A stretch of DNA of 64,000 nt from JAKVAV01 sp047633195. GTDB lineage: Bacteria > Bacteroidota > Bacteroidia > Flavobacteriales_D > Cryomorphaceae. A program made the position numbers and the translations under genes. The notes below the pieces were generated by a model that saw only the letters and a list, made by a program, of their open reading frames with translations, made no database searches and was not told where the DNA came from. Position 1 is the stretch's first letter, and each line of letters opens with the position of its first letter. The stretch covers positions 89,873 to 153,872 of the forward strand of contig JBLIEU010000003.1 of assembly GCA_047633195.1 (NCBI GenBank), read 5' to 3'. Below, piece after piece: positions 51,275 through 60,164 of the stretch.

Positions 51275-52423
51275 ATGAAAGTTTATTTCGATAATGCTGC
51301 AACTACACCATTGGCGCCTGAAGTGCTTGATGCAATGTTGCCCATGCTTCGTGATGATTTTGGTAATCCTTCCAGCACACATCAATTCGGGAGAAAGACG
51401 AAGTCGGCCATAGAAATGGCCAGAAAGACCGTCGCTAAGTTGCTTCACTGTTCTCCAATGGAAATCTGCTTTACATCAGGCGGCACAGAGGCGGACAATA
51501 TGGCTATTCACGGAGCAATTGAAGAGCTCGGCGTTGCGAGAATTATTTCATCTCTTGCTGAGCACCACGCCGTGCTTCACACTGTTGAGTATTGTCATAC
51601 CAATTGCAATGTTGAGCTTGAAATGGTAAGGCTCACAGAACTGGGTCATGTCGATTTAGACCATCTTAGAGAGCTTTTAGCAAGTAGCGATAAGAAGACC
51701 TTGGTATCTCTCATGCACGCCAATAATGAGATCGGTACTATGATCGATATTGATGAAATCGGTCAAATATGCGCAGACAATGGCGCTCTTTTTCATTCCG
51801 ATACGGTTCAGACTATGGGGCATTATCCTATGGATTTGTCCAAAACGAAAGTGCATTTTATCACGGGGGCAGCGCATAAATTCCACGGCCCAAAAGGTGT
51901 AGGGTTTCTATACGTTAACAAAGACGTGCATGTGAACGCCATGATTCTGGGCGGATCGCAAGAAAGAAACATGCGAGCGGGCACCGAGAATATCTATGGA
52001 ATAGTAGGAATGGCCAAGGCGCTGGATCTTGCGCTCGAACATGTAGACGAGCACCGCAAACACATACAATCCATCAAGGATTATATGTGCCAAAAGTTGA
52101 AGGAAGAAATTCTTGGAACCGATTTTAACGGTTGCCTTGATCGCAGTTTGTATACCGTGTTGAACGTTCGACTTCCAAAAACAGATAAGGCCGAGATGCT
52201 TCTTTTCCTATTGGACATCGATGGTATAGCCTGTTCAGGAGGTAGTGCTTGTTCAAGTGGTAGCAATCAAGGCAGTCATGTTTTGCGCGCTATTCATGCA
52301 GATACTTCGGTGCCGAATATTCGATTTAGCTTTAGTCGATACAGTACAAAGGATGAAGTAGACTATGTGGTTGCACAATTGGCTAAGCACTTGGTAACCG
52401 TAACCACGGAAGTGGCTTCTTAA
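51275..52423 (+). CDS. Cysteine desulfurase (NifS/IscS family)
   Basis: A 382-aa PLP enzyme from MKVYFDNAATTPL (ATG 51275). Visible: SGGTEADNMAIHGA, AEHHAVLH, SLMHANNEIGTM, PLP lysine in TGAAHKFHGPKGVGFLY, and active-site Cys in ACSGGSACSSGSNQGSHVLRA. It removes sulfur from cysteine as a persulfide for Fe-S clusters or tRNA thiolation. It follows the phosphomutase by 11 bases and is co-transcribed. No iscU/sufBCD genes are in the window. Confidence 0.94.
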   Translation: MKVYFDNAATTPLAPEVLDAMLPMLRDDFGNPSSTHQFGRKTKSAIEMARKTVAKLLHCSPMEICFTSGGTEADNMAIHGAIEELGVARIISSLAEHHAVLHTVEYCHTNCNVELEMVRLTELGHVDLDHLRELLASSDKKTLVSLMHANNEIGTMIDIDEIGQICADNGALFHSDTVQTMGHYPMDLSKTKVHFITGAAHKFHGPKGVGFLYVNKDVHVNAMILGGSQERNMRAGTENIYGIVGMAKALDLALEHVDEHRKHIQSIKDYMCQKLKEEILGTDFNGCLDRSLYTVLNVRLPKTDKAEMLLFLLDIDGIACSGGSACSSGSNQGSHVLRAIHADTSVPNIRFSFSRYSTKDEVDYVVAQLAKHLVTVTTEVAS

Positions 52424-52424
52424 C

Positions 52425-53864
52425 TTATTTCGATTCTGTAGTTTCCTCTTCGAATAATTCAGGGTCGTAACCGAAAAGACGATTCTTCTTGATCATCACA
52501 TCGACGTAGTTGGGAACCATTTTCTCCCAGCCGTTTTCGCCGGCTCTGATCTTTTTCAATGCCATACGACTTTGTATCCAAAGAACATCGGGATCATGTT
52601 CCTCAAGATCTACAATGCGACCGTTACTGAGTAAGTAATTGTATAGCGGTCTTAGTCTTGGATGAATATCAATATTGGTGCTGGTCACCAGTTCGTCTTT
52701 TCCTTCGATCTTAGAAGGGTAAACGTATACTTTCAAATCGCGTGTAAAGAGCACTCCAAAAGCTTCGAGAATTCCACCATCCAAATCGCGGTAGTATTTC
52801 TCATCAAAGAGTGCATCTAAGTTATTGGTGCCCATGATGAGTCCCATTCGCTTCTTCGTCATAGTAGAGAAGTAGCGAATAAGCTTATAGTATTCTTGGT
52901 AATTCGAGATCAGTACTGTTTGCCCAAGTGAGCAAAGAATGTCCGCTCTATCGATGAAATCCTGTTCGTCGATATCACCATCAGACTTTAAATTACTAAG
53001 GGTAATCTCAAATAAAACCTGAAGGTCGTCGGAGTCTACTCGCTTTTCTTTTGCAAAGGCATTGTATCCATTGATGATCATATCAATGTTTACCTTGGTT
53101 ACTGGGCGGAAGCTTCCGCGAATAGTGAGGATATTCTTTTTGTAGAGAAGGTCTGAAGGCTGCAAGTTTTTTCCGTCGGGGCTAAATATTACCGCATCGG
53201 TAAAACCATTCTTCACGAGCTGCAAGCTGAGCAGTCGATTGTCTACACCGTCAAAATCTGGGCCTTCCATTGAAATCATGTCAATTTCAATCTGATCTCT
53301 ACTTAAGTTGTCGTAAAGCGACTTTAAATACTCCCTTGGGTTTTGGTAGTAGAAGTAGCATCCATAAAGAATGTTCACCCCCACTAAACCAATGGTCTCT
53401 TGCTGCAAAGAGGCTTCGTTTTCGTGAAGCTTCACGTGAAGGACTACTTCGTTTGGCTCTTTTTCGGGGCTTGTTTGAAATTTAATTCCCATCCAACCGT
53501 GGCCTGGATATTTCTTTTTAAAATCTATCGTGGCAATGGTGTTCGCGTAGGAAAAGAATTTCTTAGAAGGATGTTTCTCGCGGCTCAGGCGCTCTTCGAT
53601 CAGGCCATACTCGTGCTCGACCATTTTGCGTAAGCGCGGCTCACAGACATATCGATTCTTCGTTTCGGTTCCATAAATGGCATCGCTAAAGTCTTTGTCG
53701 TAAGCCGACATTGCTTTTGCAATTGTACCTGAAGCACCACCAGCACGGAAAAAGTGCCTCACCACTTCCTGTCCCGCTCCGATTTCCGAAAAGGTTCCGT
53801 AGATATCAGGATCGAGATTGATCCTAAGTGCTTTTTGCTTGGAGGTAAGAATTACCCTTTCCAA
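52425..53864 (-). CDS. Conserved Bacteroidota/cyanobacteria-type protein of unknown function
   Basis: A 479-aa soluble protein. The highly characteristic start KQKALRINLDPDIYGTFSEIGAGQEVVRHFFRAGGASGTIAKAMSAYD is one I recognise from a widely conserved family that is inconsistently named in databases; no activity is proven to my knowledge. The middle contains EIDMISMEGPDFDGVDNRLLSLQLVKNGFTDAVIF. No signal, membrane helix or known catalytic motif. Its promoter (53892-53899) is paired with the divergent PhnP-like gene. Confidence 0.7.
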   Translation of the reverse strand: MERVILTSKQKALRINLDPDIYGTFSEIGAGQEVVRHFFRAGGASGTIAKAMSAYDKDFSDAIYGTETKNRYVCEPRLRKMVEHEYGLIEERLSREKHPSKKFFSYANTIATIDFKKKYPGHGWMGIKFQTSPEKEPNEVVLHVKLHENEASLQQETIGLVGVNILYGCYFYYQNPREYLKSLYDNLSRDQIEIDMISMEGPDFDGVDNRLLSLQLVKNGFTDAVIFSPDGKNLQPSDLLYKKNILTIRGSFRPVTKVNIDMIINGYNAFAKEKRVDSDDLQVLFEITLSNLKSDGDIDEQDFIDRADILCSLGQTVLISNYQEYYKLIRYFSTMTKKRMGLIMGTNNLDALFDEKYYRDLDGGILEAFGVLFTRDLKVYVYPSKIEGKDELVTSTNIDIHPRLRPLYNYLLSNGRIVDLEEHDPDVLWIQSRMALKKIRAGENGWEKMVPNYVDVMIKKNRLFGYDPELFEEETTESK

Positions 53865-53891
53865 TGTGTTTTTCGTCTTTTAGAATAGAGG

Positions 53892-53899
53892 CAAAATTA
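53892..53899 (-). promoter_or_regulatory. Bacteroidota -7 box, divergent promoter (left-facing)
   Basis: The minus strand reads TAATTTTG, a full consensus match 28 bases before the start at 53864. Confidence 0.55.
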
Positions 53900-53968
53900 C
53901 AGTCTTTAATAGAATTTCACCAACTATCTCAACCTTATTTTTACAGCGCTTTGTTCAGTGTATTATTC

Positions 53969-53976
53969 TAATTTTG
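53969..53976 (+). promoter_or_regulatory. Bacteroidota -7 box six bases before an ATG (leaderless gene)
   Basis: TAATTTTG ends five bases before ATG 53982; TTTG at 53950-53953 is the likely -33 element. A transcript starting at the usual distance would begin at or next to the ATG. Confidence 0.65.
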
Positions 53977-53981
53977 CATAG

Positions 53982-54746
53982 ATGCGTTTCACCTTTTTAG
54001 GAACGGGTACTTCTCAAGGAGTTCCTGCAATCGGTTGCACATGTGATGTCTGTCTCTCAAGCGATGAGAGAGATAGCAGACTGCGCACGTCTGCCATGAT
54101 TGAGGTGGATGAGAACACCTTTATAATAGATACTGGCCCTGACTTTCGTCAGCAAATGCTGCGAAACACGCCGACCGATATGCCGAAAGTGCTTTTTACC
54201 CACGAGCACAAAGATCATATAGCAGGTCTTGACGACATCAGAGCATTTAACTTTAAGTACCGAAAGCCGATTGACATCTATGCGACTGATCAGGTGCAAG
54301 TGGCATTGAAAAGAGAATTTCATTACGTTTTCGCCGCTCAGAAATATCCGGGAGTTCCTCAAGTCAATTTGTTTGATATTTCAGATGGAAAAGAGTTTAC
54401 GGTCGATGGTACCAAGATTCTTCCCATCAAACTGCTTCACTATAAAATGCCTGTATTTGGTTTTCGCATTGAGAATGTAGCCTATATCACCGATGCCAAT
54501 TACATTGCTCCAGAAGAAATGGAGAAGCTTTATGGACTTGATATCCTAGTCTTGAATGCACTTCGAAAGAAAGAGCATATTTCTCATTTTAACTTGGAGG
54601 AGGCGCTTGAAGTTATCGCTGAGCTAAAGCCCAAGAAAGCTTACCTCACGCATATTTCTCACCTTCTGGGAAAGCATGAGGACGTAAGTCGAGAACTACC
54701 CGAGAATGTATTTCTCGGTGAGGATGGTTTGGTCATTAATTTGTAA
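53982..54746 (+). CDS. PhnP-like metallo-beta-lactamase phosphodiesterase
   Basis: A 254-aa MBL-fold hydrolase. FLGTGTSQGVPAIGCTCDVC is a PhnP-type start whose Cys residues bind a structural metal; the metal-binding FTHEHKDHIAGLDDIRAFN and DANYIAPEE follow, ending in KAYLTHISHL. Family members cleave cyclic phosphodiesters such as phosphoribosyl 1,2-cyclic phosphate; no phn genes are nearby, so the substrate is open. The promoter is so close to the ATG that its mRNA is probably leaderless. Confidence 0.85.
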   Translation: MRFTFLGTGTSQGVPAIGCTCDVCLSSDERDSRLRTSAMIEVDENTFIIDTGPDFRQQMLRNTPTDMPKVLFTHEHKDHIAGLDDIRAFNFKYRKPIDIYATDQVQVALKREFHYVFAAQKYPGVPQVNLFDISDGKEFTVDGTKILPIKLLHYKMPVFGFRIENVAYITDANYIAPEEMEKLYGLDILVLNALRKKEHISHFNLEEALEVIAELKPKKAYLTHISHLLGKHEDVSRELPENVFLGEDGLVINL

Positions 54747-54777
54747 TCAATTCAAGTACAGGATCAACGAAAGGAAC

Positions 54778-54954
54778 TTAAGCCATTGCCTTAAATGCCT
54801 CGTAAACTAGAAATGCAGGCCATACCATGGCTTTCAAAAAACCCAGTACGCCCATCCAGAAACTCGTGGCTACGGAGATGAAGTAAACTGCAGCGCCAAT
54901 GAATCCTAGCCCGTAAATAGCGCTATTGGGTGCGTTGTCTTTTGCTTTTGACAT
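54778..54954 (-). CDS. 58-aa small membrane protein downstream of the cytochrome gene
   Basis: ATG 54952-54954 to TAA 54778-54780 encodes 58 residues: a short polar N-terminus, helix IYGLGFIGAAVYFISVATSF, then GVLGFLKAMVWPAFLVYEAF. It overlaps the 3' end of the cytochrome gene by 32 bases and is in the same direction. The pattern is that of a genuine two-segment membrane peptide and possible cytochrome partner, as seen with small proteins in respiratory operons. Confidence 0.7.
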   Translation of the reverse strand: MSKAKDNAPNSAIYGLGFIGAAVYFISVATSFWMGVLGFLKAMVWPAFLVYEAFKAMA

Positions 54955-55948
54955 TTTGTTTGGTTTTAGGAGTTGTTTTGTTCATCTCGACCACCCAGAT
55001 ACCGCGCAATTCGTTTTCTCCATAGCCTTTGGCTTTGTCATCAGGGTAGAGTGCATTGAGCACATCGAGTGTTGGTTGGTTAATTTGCGTCTTAGGTTCA
55101 CCGTGGCATTTCAAGCACATCACATTAGTAGTAATCGGATAGTAACCAACCATTGTTTTTCCTAAATCCGTCAACAGGGGAGTGACTCCTTCCCCTTTCA
55201 TCAATTGTGCTTTAGCATTTCGGATGTAATTCAATTCAGCTTCGCTTGCACTGTTTTCTGGATTGCGGGGCTGATCGCTTACCCGTTTAATGTTGGCTCC
55301 AAGAACTATAGCCATACTATCAGTAAGAGGGTAAGCTCTGGTGTTGCAAAACTCTACAGCACCTTCAGGGCCTCTTTCTTTTACGGCTGCCATCAAATTA
55401 CTTCCGAGTTGCGACTTGGTTTGCATGGCCATCTCTTTTCCCATTTCCAAGTAGTTGAACTCTCCCTGTTGTTGCCCCTTTCGGTATCGCTTTTGTTCTT
55501 GCTGATAGTGCTGCTCAAACCATTCGGGCTCTTCGAGTTTCGTTTCGTAGATGTATGCGGTAATATCCCGAAGTTCTTTTTCAGAGAACTCCATCTTCGG
55601 CATTACGCCAAACTTGCTGATCGCTCCTGGCATCTTCGAGTTTTCTTCGATTGGATTTTGCACGAAAGAAATCAGGTCTTCCGAAAATGCATCGAGCGAT
55701 GTTTTTTCATCGATGTAATGCTTCTTAATGGCCACCATTGGCGGAGCTATTCTGGCATCATGCGCGCCTTTTGGAGAATGACAGGAAAAACAGTTTTTGT
55801 CCAATAGATTGAATCCGTTGCTCAAATCAGTTTGAATCATGGATACAGGTGTTACAGTTTGTTGCTGGTTTTCGTTGCTCGTAAGACAACTATGAGCTAT
55901 TGCGAGCAAACCAAGTGTCGATAGAATAATGATGGCCTTCTTATTCAT
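54923..55948 (-). CDS. Lipoprotein c-type cytochrome with DUF3365 domain
   Basis: A 341-aa protein. The lipoprotein signal (LAIAHSC, Cys about residue 21) leads to a cytochrome c domain with haem site CFSCH (about 53-57) and axial Met candidates in KMPGAISKFGVMPKM. A DUF3365 (Tll0287-like) domain follows (from about 165), with a second haem site CLKCH near residue 290. It should be a periplasmic dihaem electron carrier or sensor. No oxidase genes are adjacent; the 58-aa membrane protein gene overlaps its end. Confidence 0.9.
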   Translation of the reverse strand: MNKKAIIILSTLGLLAIAHSCLTSNENQQQTVTPVSMIQTDLSNGFNLLDKNCFSCHSPKGAHDARIAPPMVAIKKHYIDEKTSLDAFSEDLISFVQNPIEENSKMPGAISKFGVMPKMEFSEKELRDITAYIYETKLEEPEWFEQHYQQEQKRYRKGQQQGEFNYLEMGKEMAMQTKSQLGSNLMAAVKERGPEGAVEFCNTRAYPLTDSMAIVLGANIKRVSDQPRNPENSASEAELNYIRNAKAQLMKGEGVTPLLTDLGKTMVGYYPITTNVMCLKCHGEPKTQINQPTLDVLNALYPDDKAKGYGENELRGIWVVEMNKTTPKTKQNVKSKRQRTQ

Positions 55949-56041
55949 AATTTAATATTGAGCCTTAAAAATACACGATTGATTGTGTTTTGAAAGAGAT
56001 GGAAGTCACATAGAGATAAGTAGGAGAGACTTCTTCGGATT

Positions 56042-56635
56042 TTAATTTTCTGTTCGCTGAAACCGCATTGGGCTCTGCCATCCTGCATCGAGATGCATTA
56101 AAATCTCAATATAGGAGCACTCAAGTGTGTCGCTTCCCGATTTGAGCCAAATCTTGCAGCTGTTATCAATGCATTCCCACTTTTTGCTGAAATAGTATCC
56201 GTCAAAAGTTTCGCCTTTTATATAGGAGCTATCCGAAGTCATGACGACCTCATAGTTCCAATAATTGAGTTGAATTGAATCCCCTTCTAAGTATGTGGTT
56301 GATTTCCACGAAAAACCTCCGCCACACTCACAGTCTGGGGAGCCGAGCCATTGATGCCATTCACCTGAAGGCTTGAAGTTTTTTAATTCTCCTCGTAAGA
56401 CTTGGGACCACGAAAGTTCTCTTTCATGAGCTGCTGTAACTAAGCCCACCAGATATCGATCTTTTGGGCATTCGATAACCTTGTATTGCTCAAACTTCCC
56501 ATTCTCAATTTCGAAATCGGAGTAGAATCCTTCGATGGTATCTCCTTCTAAAATGAAGTAATACTTTTCCGCAGTGATTTCCTGTGCAAAGACAGAACAG
56601 GTGAACAGAATCAATATGGCGCTAATCCATTTCAT
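56042..56635 (-). CDS. Secreted protein of unknown family
   Basis: A 197-aa product with a signal peptide (residues 1-17, ending SVFAQ). The mature part is rich in Trp, Tyr, Ser and Glu with possible disulfides (SPDCECGGGFSWKS, WECIDNSCKIWLKSG). The beta-rich pattern suggests a small extracellular binding domain. No type IX sorting domain is present, so it probably stays in the periplasm. No neighbour explains it. Confidence 0.65.
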   Translation of the reverse strand: MKWISAILILFTCSVFAQEITAEKYYFILEGDTIEGFYSDFEIENGKFEQYKVIECPKDRYLVGLVTAAHERELSWSQVLRGELKNFKPSGEWHQWLGSPDCECGGGFSWKSTTYLEGDSIQLNYWNYEVVMTSDSSYIKGETFDGYYFSKKWECIDNSCKIWLKSGSDTLECSYIEILMHLDAGWQSPMRFQRTEN

Positions 56636-56740
56636 TTTGTGAAAATAGGGCAGAGAAGTAGGTGAGCCAAACTAAATTCCTCGAGATATTACAAGTCAAG
56701 AATGACATTGGCTAGAGACAAAATTGATTCAAGGTTTACT

Positions 56741-57655
56741 TTATTCAGGCAACGGCAAACTATAAACCACCCTCAGCGAAGCAATCAAACCATCGGCAAA
56801 TGTCGCGTTGAGCGGGTCACCACGATTATCGCCAATCCTGAAAATGCTGATACGTAAATCAATGTTCTCGTCTTCGTCGTACTGTTCGTAGTTGCGATCA
56901 AGGGCATACCCAAGACGTCCTTCGGCAAATACATTTCCGAAAAGGTTATAGCGCGCAAATAGACTTAGGTCGATACTGGTGCGCTCCATGTATGTGCCGC
57001 TGGATTCTTCGCCCAGATCAAAAGAGGTAATCAGACCGAAGTGGGAGAGACCAACCGTAAGTTTTTCGTTGGCGTGGTAGTTCAACTTTCCGTAAATCGG
57101 GAAGAGACCCGAAAGGCTCCATTTTGGGCGGAACTGCCAGAGAACGTCAACTAGAGGAACTAGCAGAGGCCCGGCCAACTCTTGATTGAAGAGAAACCCG
57201 TAGCGCATTCGCAGTTTTTCGCTGTATCTTTTTTCGTAAAGAACTATGGCTCCAAATTGCCAAGCGCCACTGCCAGGATCTTTGAGATCGCTCATAAAAC
57301 GCGGAACGAACAGGACTTGTATGGCCTGATCGTTTTTCAACTTTTGAACCAGCCCCGTTTGGAGAATAAAAGCATGTAGATTCAGGTCAGGTGCCGATAG
57401 CTCGGGCGAATCGAAATCGCTCTTTACAGCGCTATTTGTATAAGTGAAGTTGTTGTACCAAATAGTTTTTTCAGAGAGGACAACTGGTAATTTCAGATTC
57501 AGCAGAAGCCCAGACTCCTGAGCTTCACCATCGAAATCGTTAAAAGCTGAGGGCTGACCCCATCTGGAGGAAACGGTCAGCAGGTCTATGCGCTCTTGAC
57601 CGTAGCATTGAAAAGCTAAAAAGACGATTAACGCAGATAGAAGCCGCAATTTCAT
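56741..57655 (-). CDS. DUF6268 family outer-membrane-like protein
   Basis: A 304-aa protein with a signal peptide (to about CYGQ, residue 19) and amphipathic strands ending in the barrel-type motif IASLRVVYSLPLPE. The DUF6268 group of Bacteroidota is a predicted beta-barrel with aromatic girdles (WYNNFTYTN, FARYNLFGNVFAEGRLGYAL). Function unknown; possibly a channel or surface scaffold. Stand-alone gene. Confidence 0.78.
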   Translation of the reverse strand: MKLRLLSALIVFLAFQCYGQERIDLLTVSSRWGQPSAFNDFDGEAQESGLLLNLKLPVVLSEKTIWYNNFTYTNSAVKSDFDSPELSAPDLNLHAFILQTGLVQKLKNDQAIQVLFVPRFMSDLKDPGSGAWQFGAIVLYEKRYSEKLRMRYGFLFNQELAGPLLVPLVDVLWQFRPKWSLSGLFPIYGKLNYHANEKLTVGLSHFGLITSFDLGEESSGTYMERTSIDLSLFARYNLFGNVFAEGRLGYALDRNYEQYDEDENIDLRISIFRIGDNRGDPLNATFADGLIASLRVVYSLPLPE

Positions 57656-57883
57656 TTATGAACTAAATGCCGCAATTTAAGAGAGAATCTGATTTATTTC
57701 GTTCTTTTTGAAGAGTTAGGAAACGAAAGGGAGTTCAGAAGGCTATTTACTTAGTTGAAAGAGTCTAGGTTAAATCTAAAGAACACCATATTGGACTGTA
57801 CTTGCCCTATGGAATTATACGATATTTACCTCTTGGTTCTCGAAGCCTCAATCGAGAAATCAACAAATACATGAAACAAAAGT

Positions 57884-58438
57884 ATGGAATTGAAATCTAG
57901 AATCAACTTAACCTTCAAAGCTCTGTTCCTGTTATTATTCGTTGCAGATGTTCTTTCTGCTCAAGACTATTTTCCCATCACCCCTGGTACTGAATGGACT
58001 TATGGAAATGCACAATCTGGTGCCCCAAATCTGAGAATTTACATTTCAGATGGAGAAGTGGAATGGGATGGAGAGCAATATTATCAAATGAAGGGGCTCA
58101 GTCTGGAAGATAGTCTGAATCTGAAATCCATTTCGTCTGTGCTCCTGCGGAAGGGTCGAAATGGCGACCTCTACGGTATCAATCTTTCTGTTTCGGAGGA
58201 CGAATATCTCTTTTTCCCTGGGAAGCCCAAGCTTGGTTATAGCTGGACGGGCTTATCGGGTTTGTCAAAAATAACATCGGCCAAAGGCACGCTTGAAACG
58301 CCAGTAGGAACTTTTGAAAATTGTATGATAGTTGAGTCCATAGCTGGCGGCGCCAAAGCATTTACCTACTACCAAATTAATAAAGGTATGGTAGCTGTGA
58401 CACTTGAAAACAGGATTTTAATGTATCTCATCGAGTAG
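57884..58438 (+). CDS. Secreted protein with PxxPGxEWxYG front
   Basis: A 184-aa product with a signal peptide (1-26) and a mature start FPITPGTEWTYGNAQSG. The opening resembles the start of the T9SS proteins at 32442 and 62410 (WPxxGAxWxYC), but no sorting domain is present. Continued beta pattern with GKPKLGYSWTGLSG and TPVGTFENCMIVES, as in DUF3108-like exported proteins. Function unknown. Confidence 0.7.
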   Translation: MELKSRINLTFKALFLLLFVADVLSAQDYFPITPGTEWTYGNAQSGAPNLRIYISDGEVEWDGEQYYQMKGLSLEDSLNLKSISSVLLRKGRNGDLYGINLSVSEDEYLFFPGKPKLGYSWTGLSGLSKITSAKGTLETPVGTFENCMIVESIAGGAKAFTYYQINKGMVAVTLENRILMYLIE

Positions 58439-58472
58439 GAATCTCTGGAGATTTTCTTCTGAGAAAAGGCCT

Positions 58473-58480
58473 TACCTTCG
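58473..58480 (+). promoter_or_regulatory. Possible -7 box of the SulP gene
   Basis: TACCTTCG matches TAnnTTTG except for one base. Transcription from here gives a leader of about 63 bases that contains the hairpin at 58514-58536. Confidence 0.4.
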
Positions 58481-58513
58481 CCGCCTTAATATTTTGAATA
58501 CGAACCTATTTAC

Positions 58514-58546
58514 GGGTGAGACGTTAGTGCTCACCCTATTTTTTTG
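58514..58546 (+). terminator. Terminator-like hairpin in the leader of the SulP gene (possible attenuator)
   Basis: GGGTGAG (58514-58520) pairs with CTCACCC (58530-58536) around a nine-base loop, followed by TATTTTTTT. The structure ends four bases before ATG 58550. It may be the terminator of the preceding gene, but its position after a promoter-like box makes it a candidate transcription attenuator. Confidence 0.65.
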
Positions 58547-58549
58547 TCT

Positions 58550-60079
58550 ATGAAGAAATTCTTCAATCTTTTCGATCTCTCCCAAAAAGTCAACTACAAA
58601 ACAGAGGTTCTTTCGGGAATTACCGTAGCCTTGGCATTGGTGCCAGAAGCGGTGGCATTTGCCATCATCGCAGGCCTATCTCCGTTGACGGGTCTTTATG
58701 CTGCTTTTGTCATGGGCTTAGTGACTTCAATCTTTGGAGGTCGCCCAGGAATGATCTCGGGAGCTACTGGTGCCGTCGCAGTGGTCATCGTTTCACTGGC
58801 TGCCAGTCACGGAGTTGAATATGTTTTCGCAGCAGTCATTCTTGCGGGAATTCTCCAGATGACGGCTGGTTTCCTAAAGCTGGGTAAGCTTATGCGTCTC
58901 GTTCCACATCCCGCCATATTTGGTTTTGTGAATGGTTTGGCCATTATCATATTCACGTCTCAACTGGATCAGTTTAAGGGAGTAGATGGAGATTGGTTAA
59001 CGGGAACTACGCTCTACGTTTTACTCGGATTAGTCCTCCTGACAATGCTTATTATCTGGGGCTTGCCAAAATTGAGCAAAGTTATTCCAGCATCTTTGGT
59101 AGCCATTCTTACGGTCTTCGTGCTAGTTTTCTTCTTTGATATTGACACGAAAACAGTGGGAGATATGGCGTCCATCAAAGGAAGCTTCCCGCCATTTCAC
59201 ATACCTCAGATTCCATGGACACTAGAAACGTTGACCATCGTTTTCCCATACGCGGCCATTGTAGCAGGGGTCGGACTCATCGAGAGTTTGCTTACGCTCA
59301 ATATCGTTGATGAAATCACTGAAACTCGTGGTCGTGGAAATAAAGAAGCCATTGCGCAAGGTTCGGCTAATTTGCTTTCAGGTCTTTTCTCTGGAATGGG
59401 TGGTTGTGCCATGATCGGTCAAAGTTTGATCAACGTTTCCAACGGTGGTCGAGCACGTCTTTCGGGAATTGTGGCGGCTTTGATGCTATTGGTTTTTATC
59501 ATGTTCGGTTCGTCTCTAATTGAGATGGTGCCCATGGCAGCCCTCACTGGGCTTATGATTATGGTGGCCATTGGAACCTTCGAATGGGCCAGTTTGCGTA
59601 CCATTCGGCGTATGCCCAAATCAGATATTCTCGTAATGGTGCTCGTTACTTTGGTGACTATCTTTCTTCATAACTTGGCCCTTGCGGTGTTAATTGGGGT
59701 GGTAATTTCTGCGCTTGTATTTGCATGGGATAACGCCAAAAGAATCCGAGCTCGTAAAAAGGTTGATGAAAATGGAATCAAGCATTACGAAATGTACGGC
59801 CCGCTGTTCTTCGGATCGGTTTCCGCTTTTCACGATAAGTTCGATGTGCTCAACGATCCCGATGAGGTCATCATCGACTTTGCCGAAAGTAGGGTAGTGG
59901 ACATGTCAGCTATTGAAGCTTTGAATAAAATCACCGAGCGGTACCGTAAGTTGGGCAAGAAAGTCCATTTGCGCCATCTAAGCGTCGACTGCCGTCAGCT
60001 CCTAGTGAATGCTGAAGCAATCATTGATGTGAACGTGATGGAAGACCCTACTTATAAAGTGGCGGTCGATTCGATATAA
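58550..60079 (+). CDS. SulP/SLC26 family anion transporter with STAS domain
   Basis: A 509-aa protein from MKKFFNLFDLSQKVNY (ATG 58550). About 12 helices with the family start LSGITVALALVPEAVAFAIIAG and substrate-binding PLTGLYAAFVMGLVTSIFGGRPGMISGATGAVAVV; a C-terminal STAS domain begins near MYGPLFFGSVSAFHDKF with VVDMSAIEALNKI. Transports sulfate, bicarbonate or another anion, most likely sulfate given nearby sulfur genes (inference). The leader carries a terminator-like hairpin. Confidence 0.93.
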   Translation: MKKFFNLFDLSQKVNYKTEVLSGITVALALVPEAVAFAIIAGLSPLTGLYAAFVMGLVTSIFGGRPGMISGATGAVAVVIVSLAASHGVEYVFAAVILAGILQMTAGFLKLGKLMRLVPHPAIFGFVNGLAIIIFTSQLDQFKGVDGDWLTGTTLYVLLGLVLLTMLIIWGLPKLSKVIPASLVAILTVFVLVFFFDIDTKTVGDMASIKGSFPPFHIPQIPWTLETLTIVFPYAAIVAGVGLIESLLTLNIVDEITETRGRGNKEAIAQGSANLLSGLFSGMGGCAMIGQSLINVSNGGRARLSGIVAALMLLVFIMFGSSLIEMVPMAALTGLMIMVAIGTFEWASLRTIRRMPKSDILVMVLVTLVTIFLHNLALAVLIGVVISALVFAWDNAKRIRARKKVDENGIKHYEMYGPLFFGSVSAFHDKFDVLNDPDEVIIDFAESRVVDMSAIEALNKITERYRKLGKKVHLRHLSVDCRQLLVNAEAIIDVNVMEDPTYKVAVDSI

Positions 60080-60112
60080 AGGCTTGTTTCAATTTACTGT
60101 TTGGAGCAAATG

Positions 60113-60149
60113 AAAAAACCGAGTACTGTTTATTCAACAGCACTCGATT
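60113..60149 (-). terminator. Intrinsic terminator of the DUF4139 gene
   Basis: On the minus strand CGAGTGCTGTT pairs with AACAGTACTCG (one mismatch) around GAATA and is followed by GGTTTTTT. Confidence 0.75.
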
Positions 60150-60164
60150 TGCTTGGTCAACAAC

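Noticed and set aside
55205..55807. 200-codon + frame opposite the cytochrome gene
   Set aside because: The minus strand encodes two haem-binding motifs and a lipobox; the + frame is its shadow.
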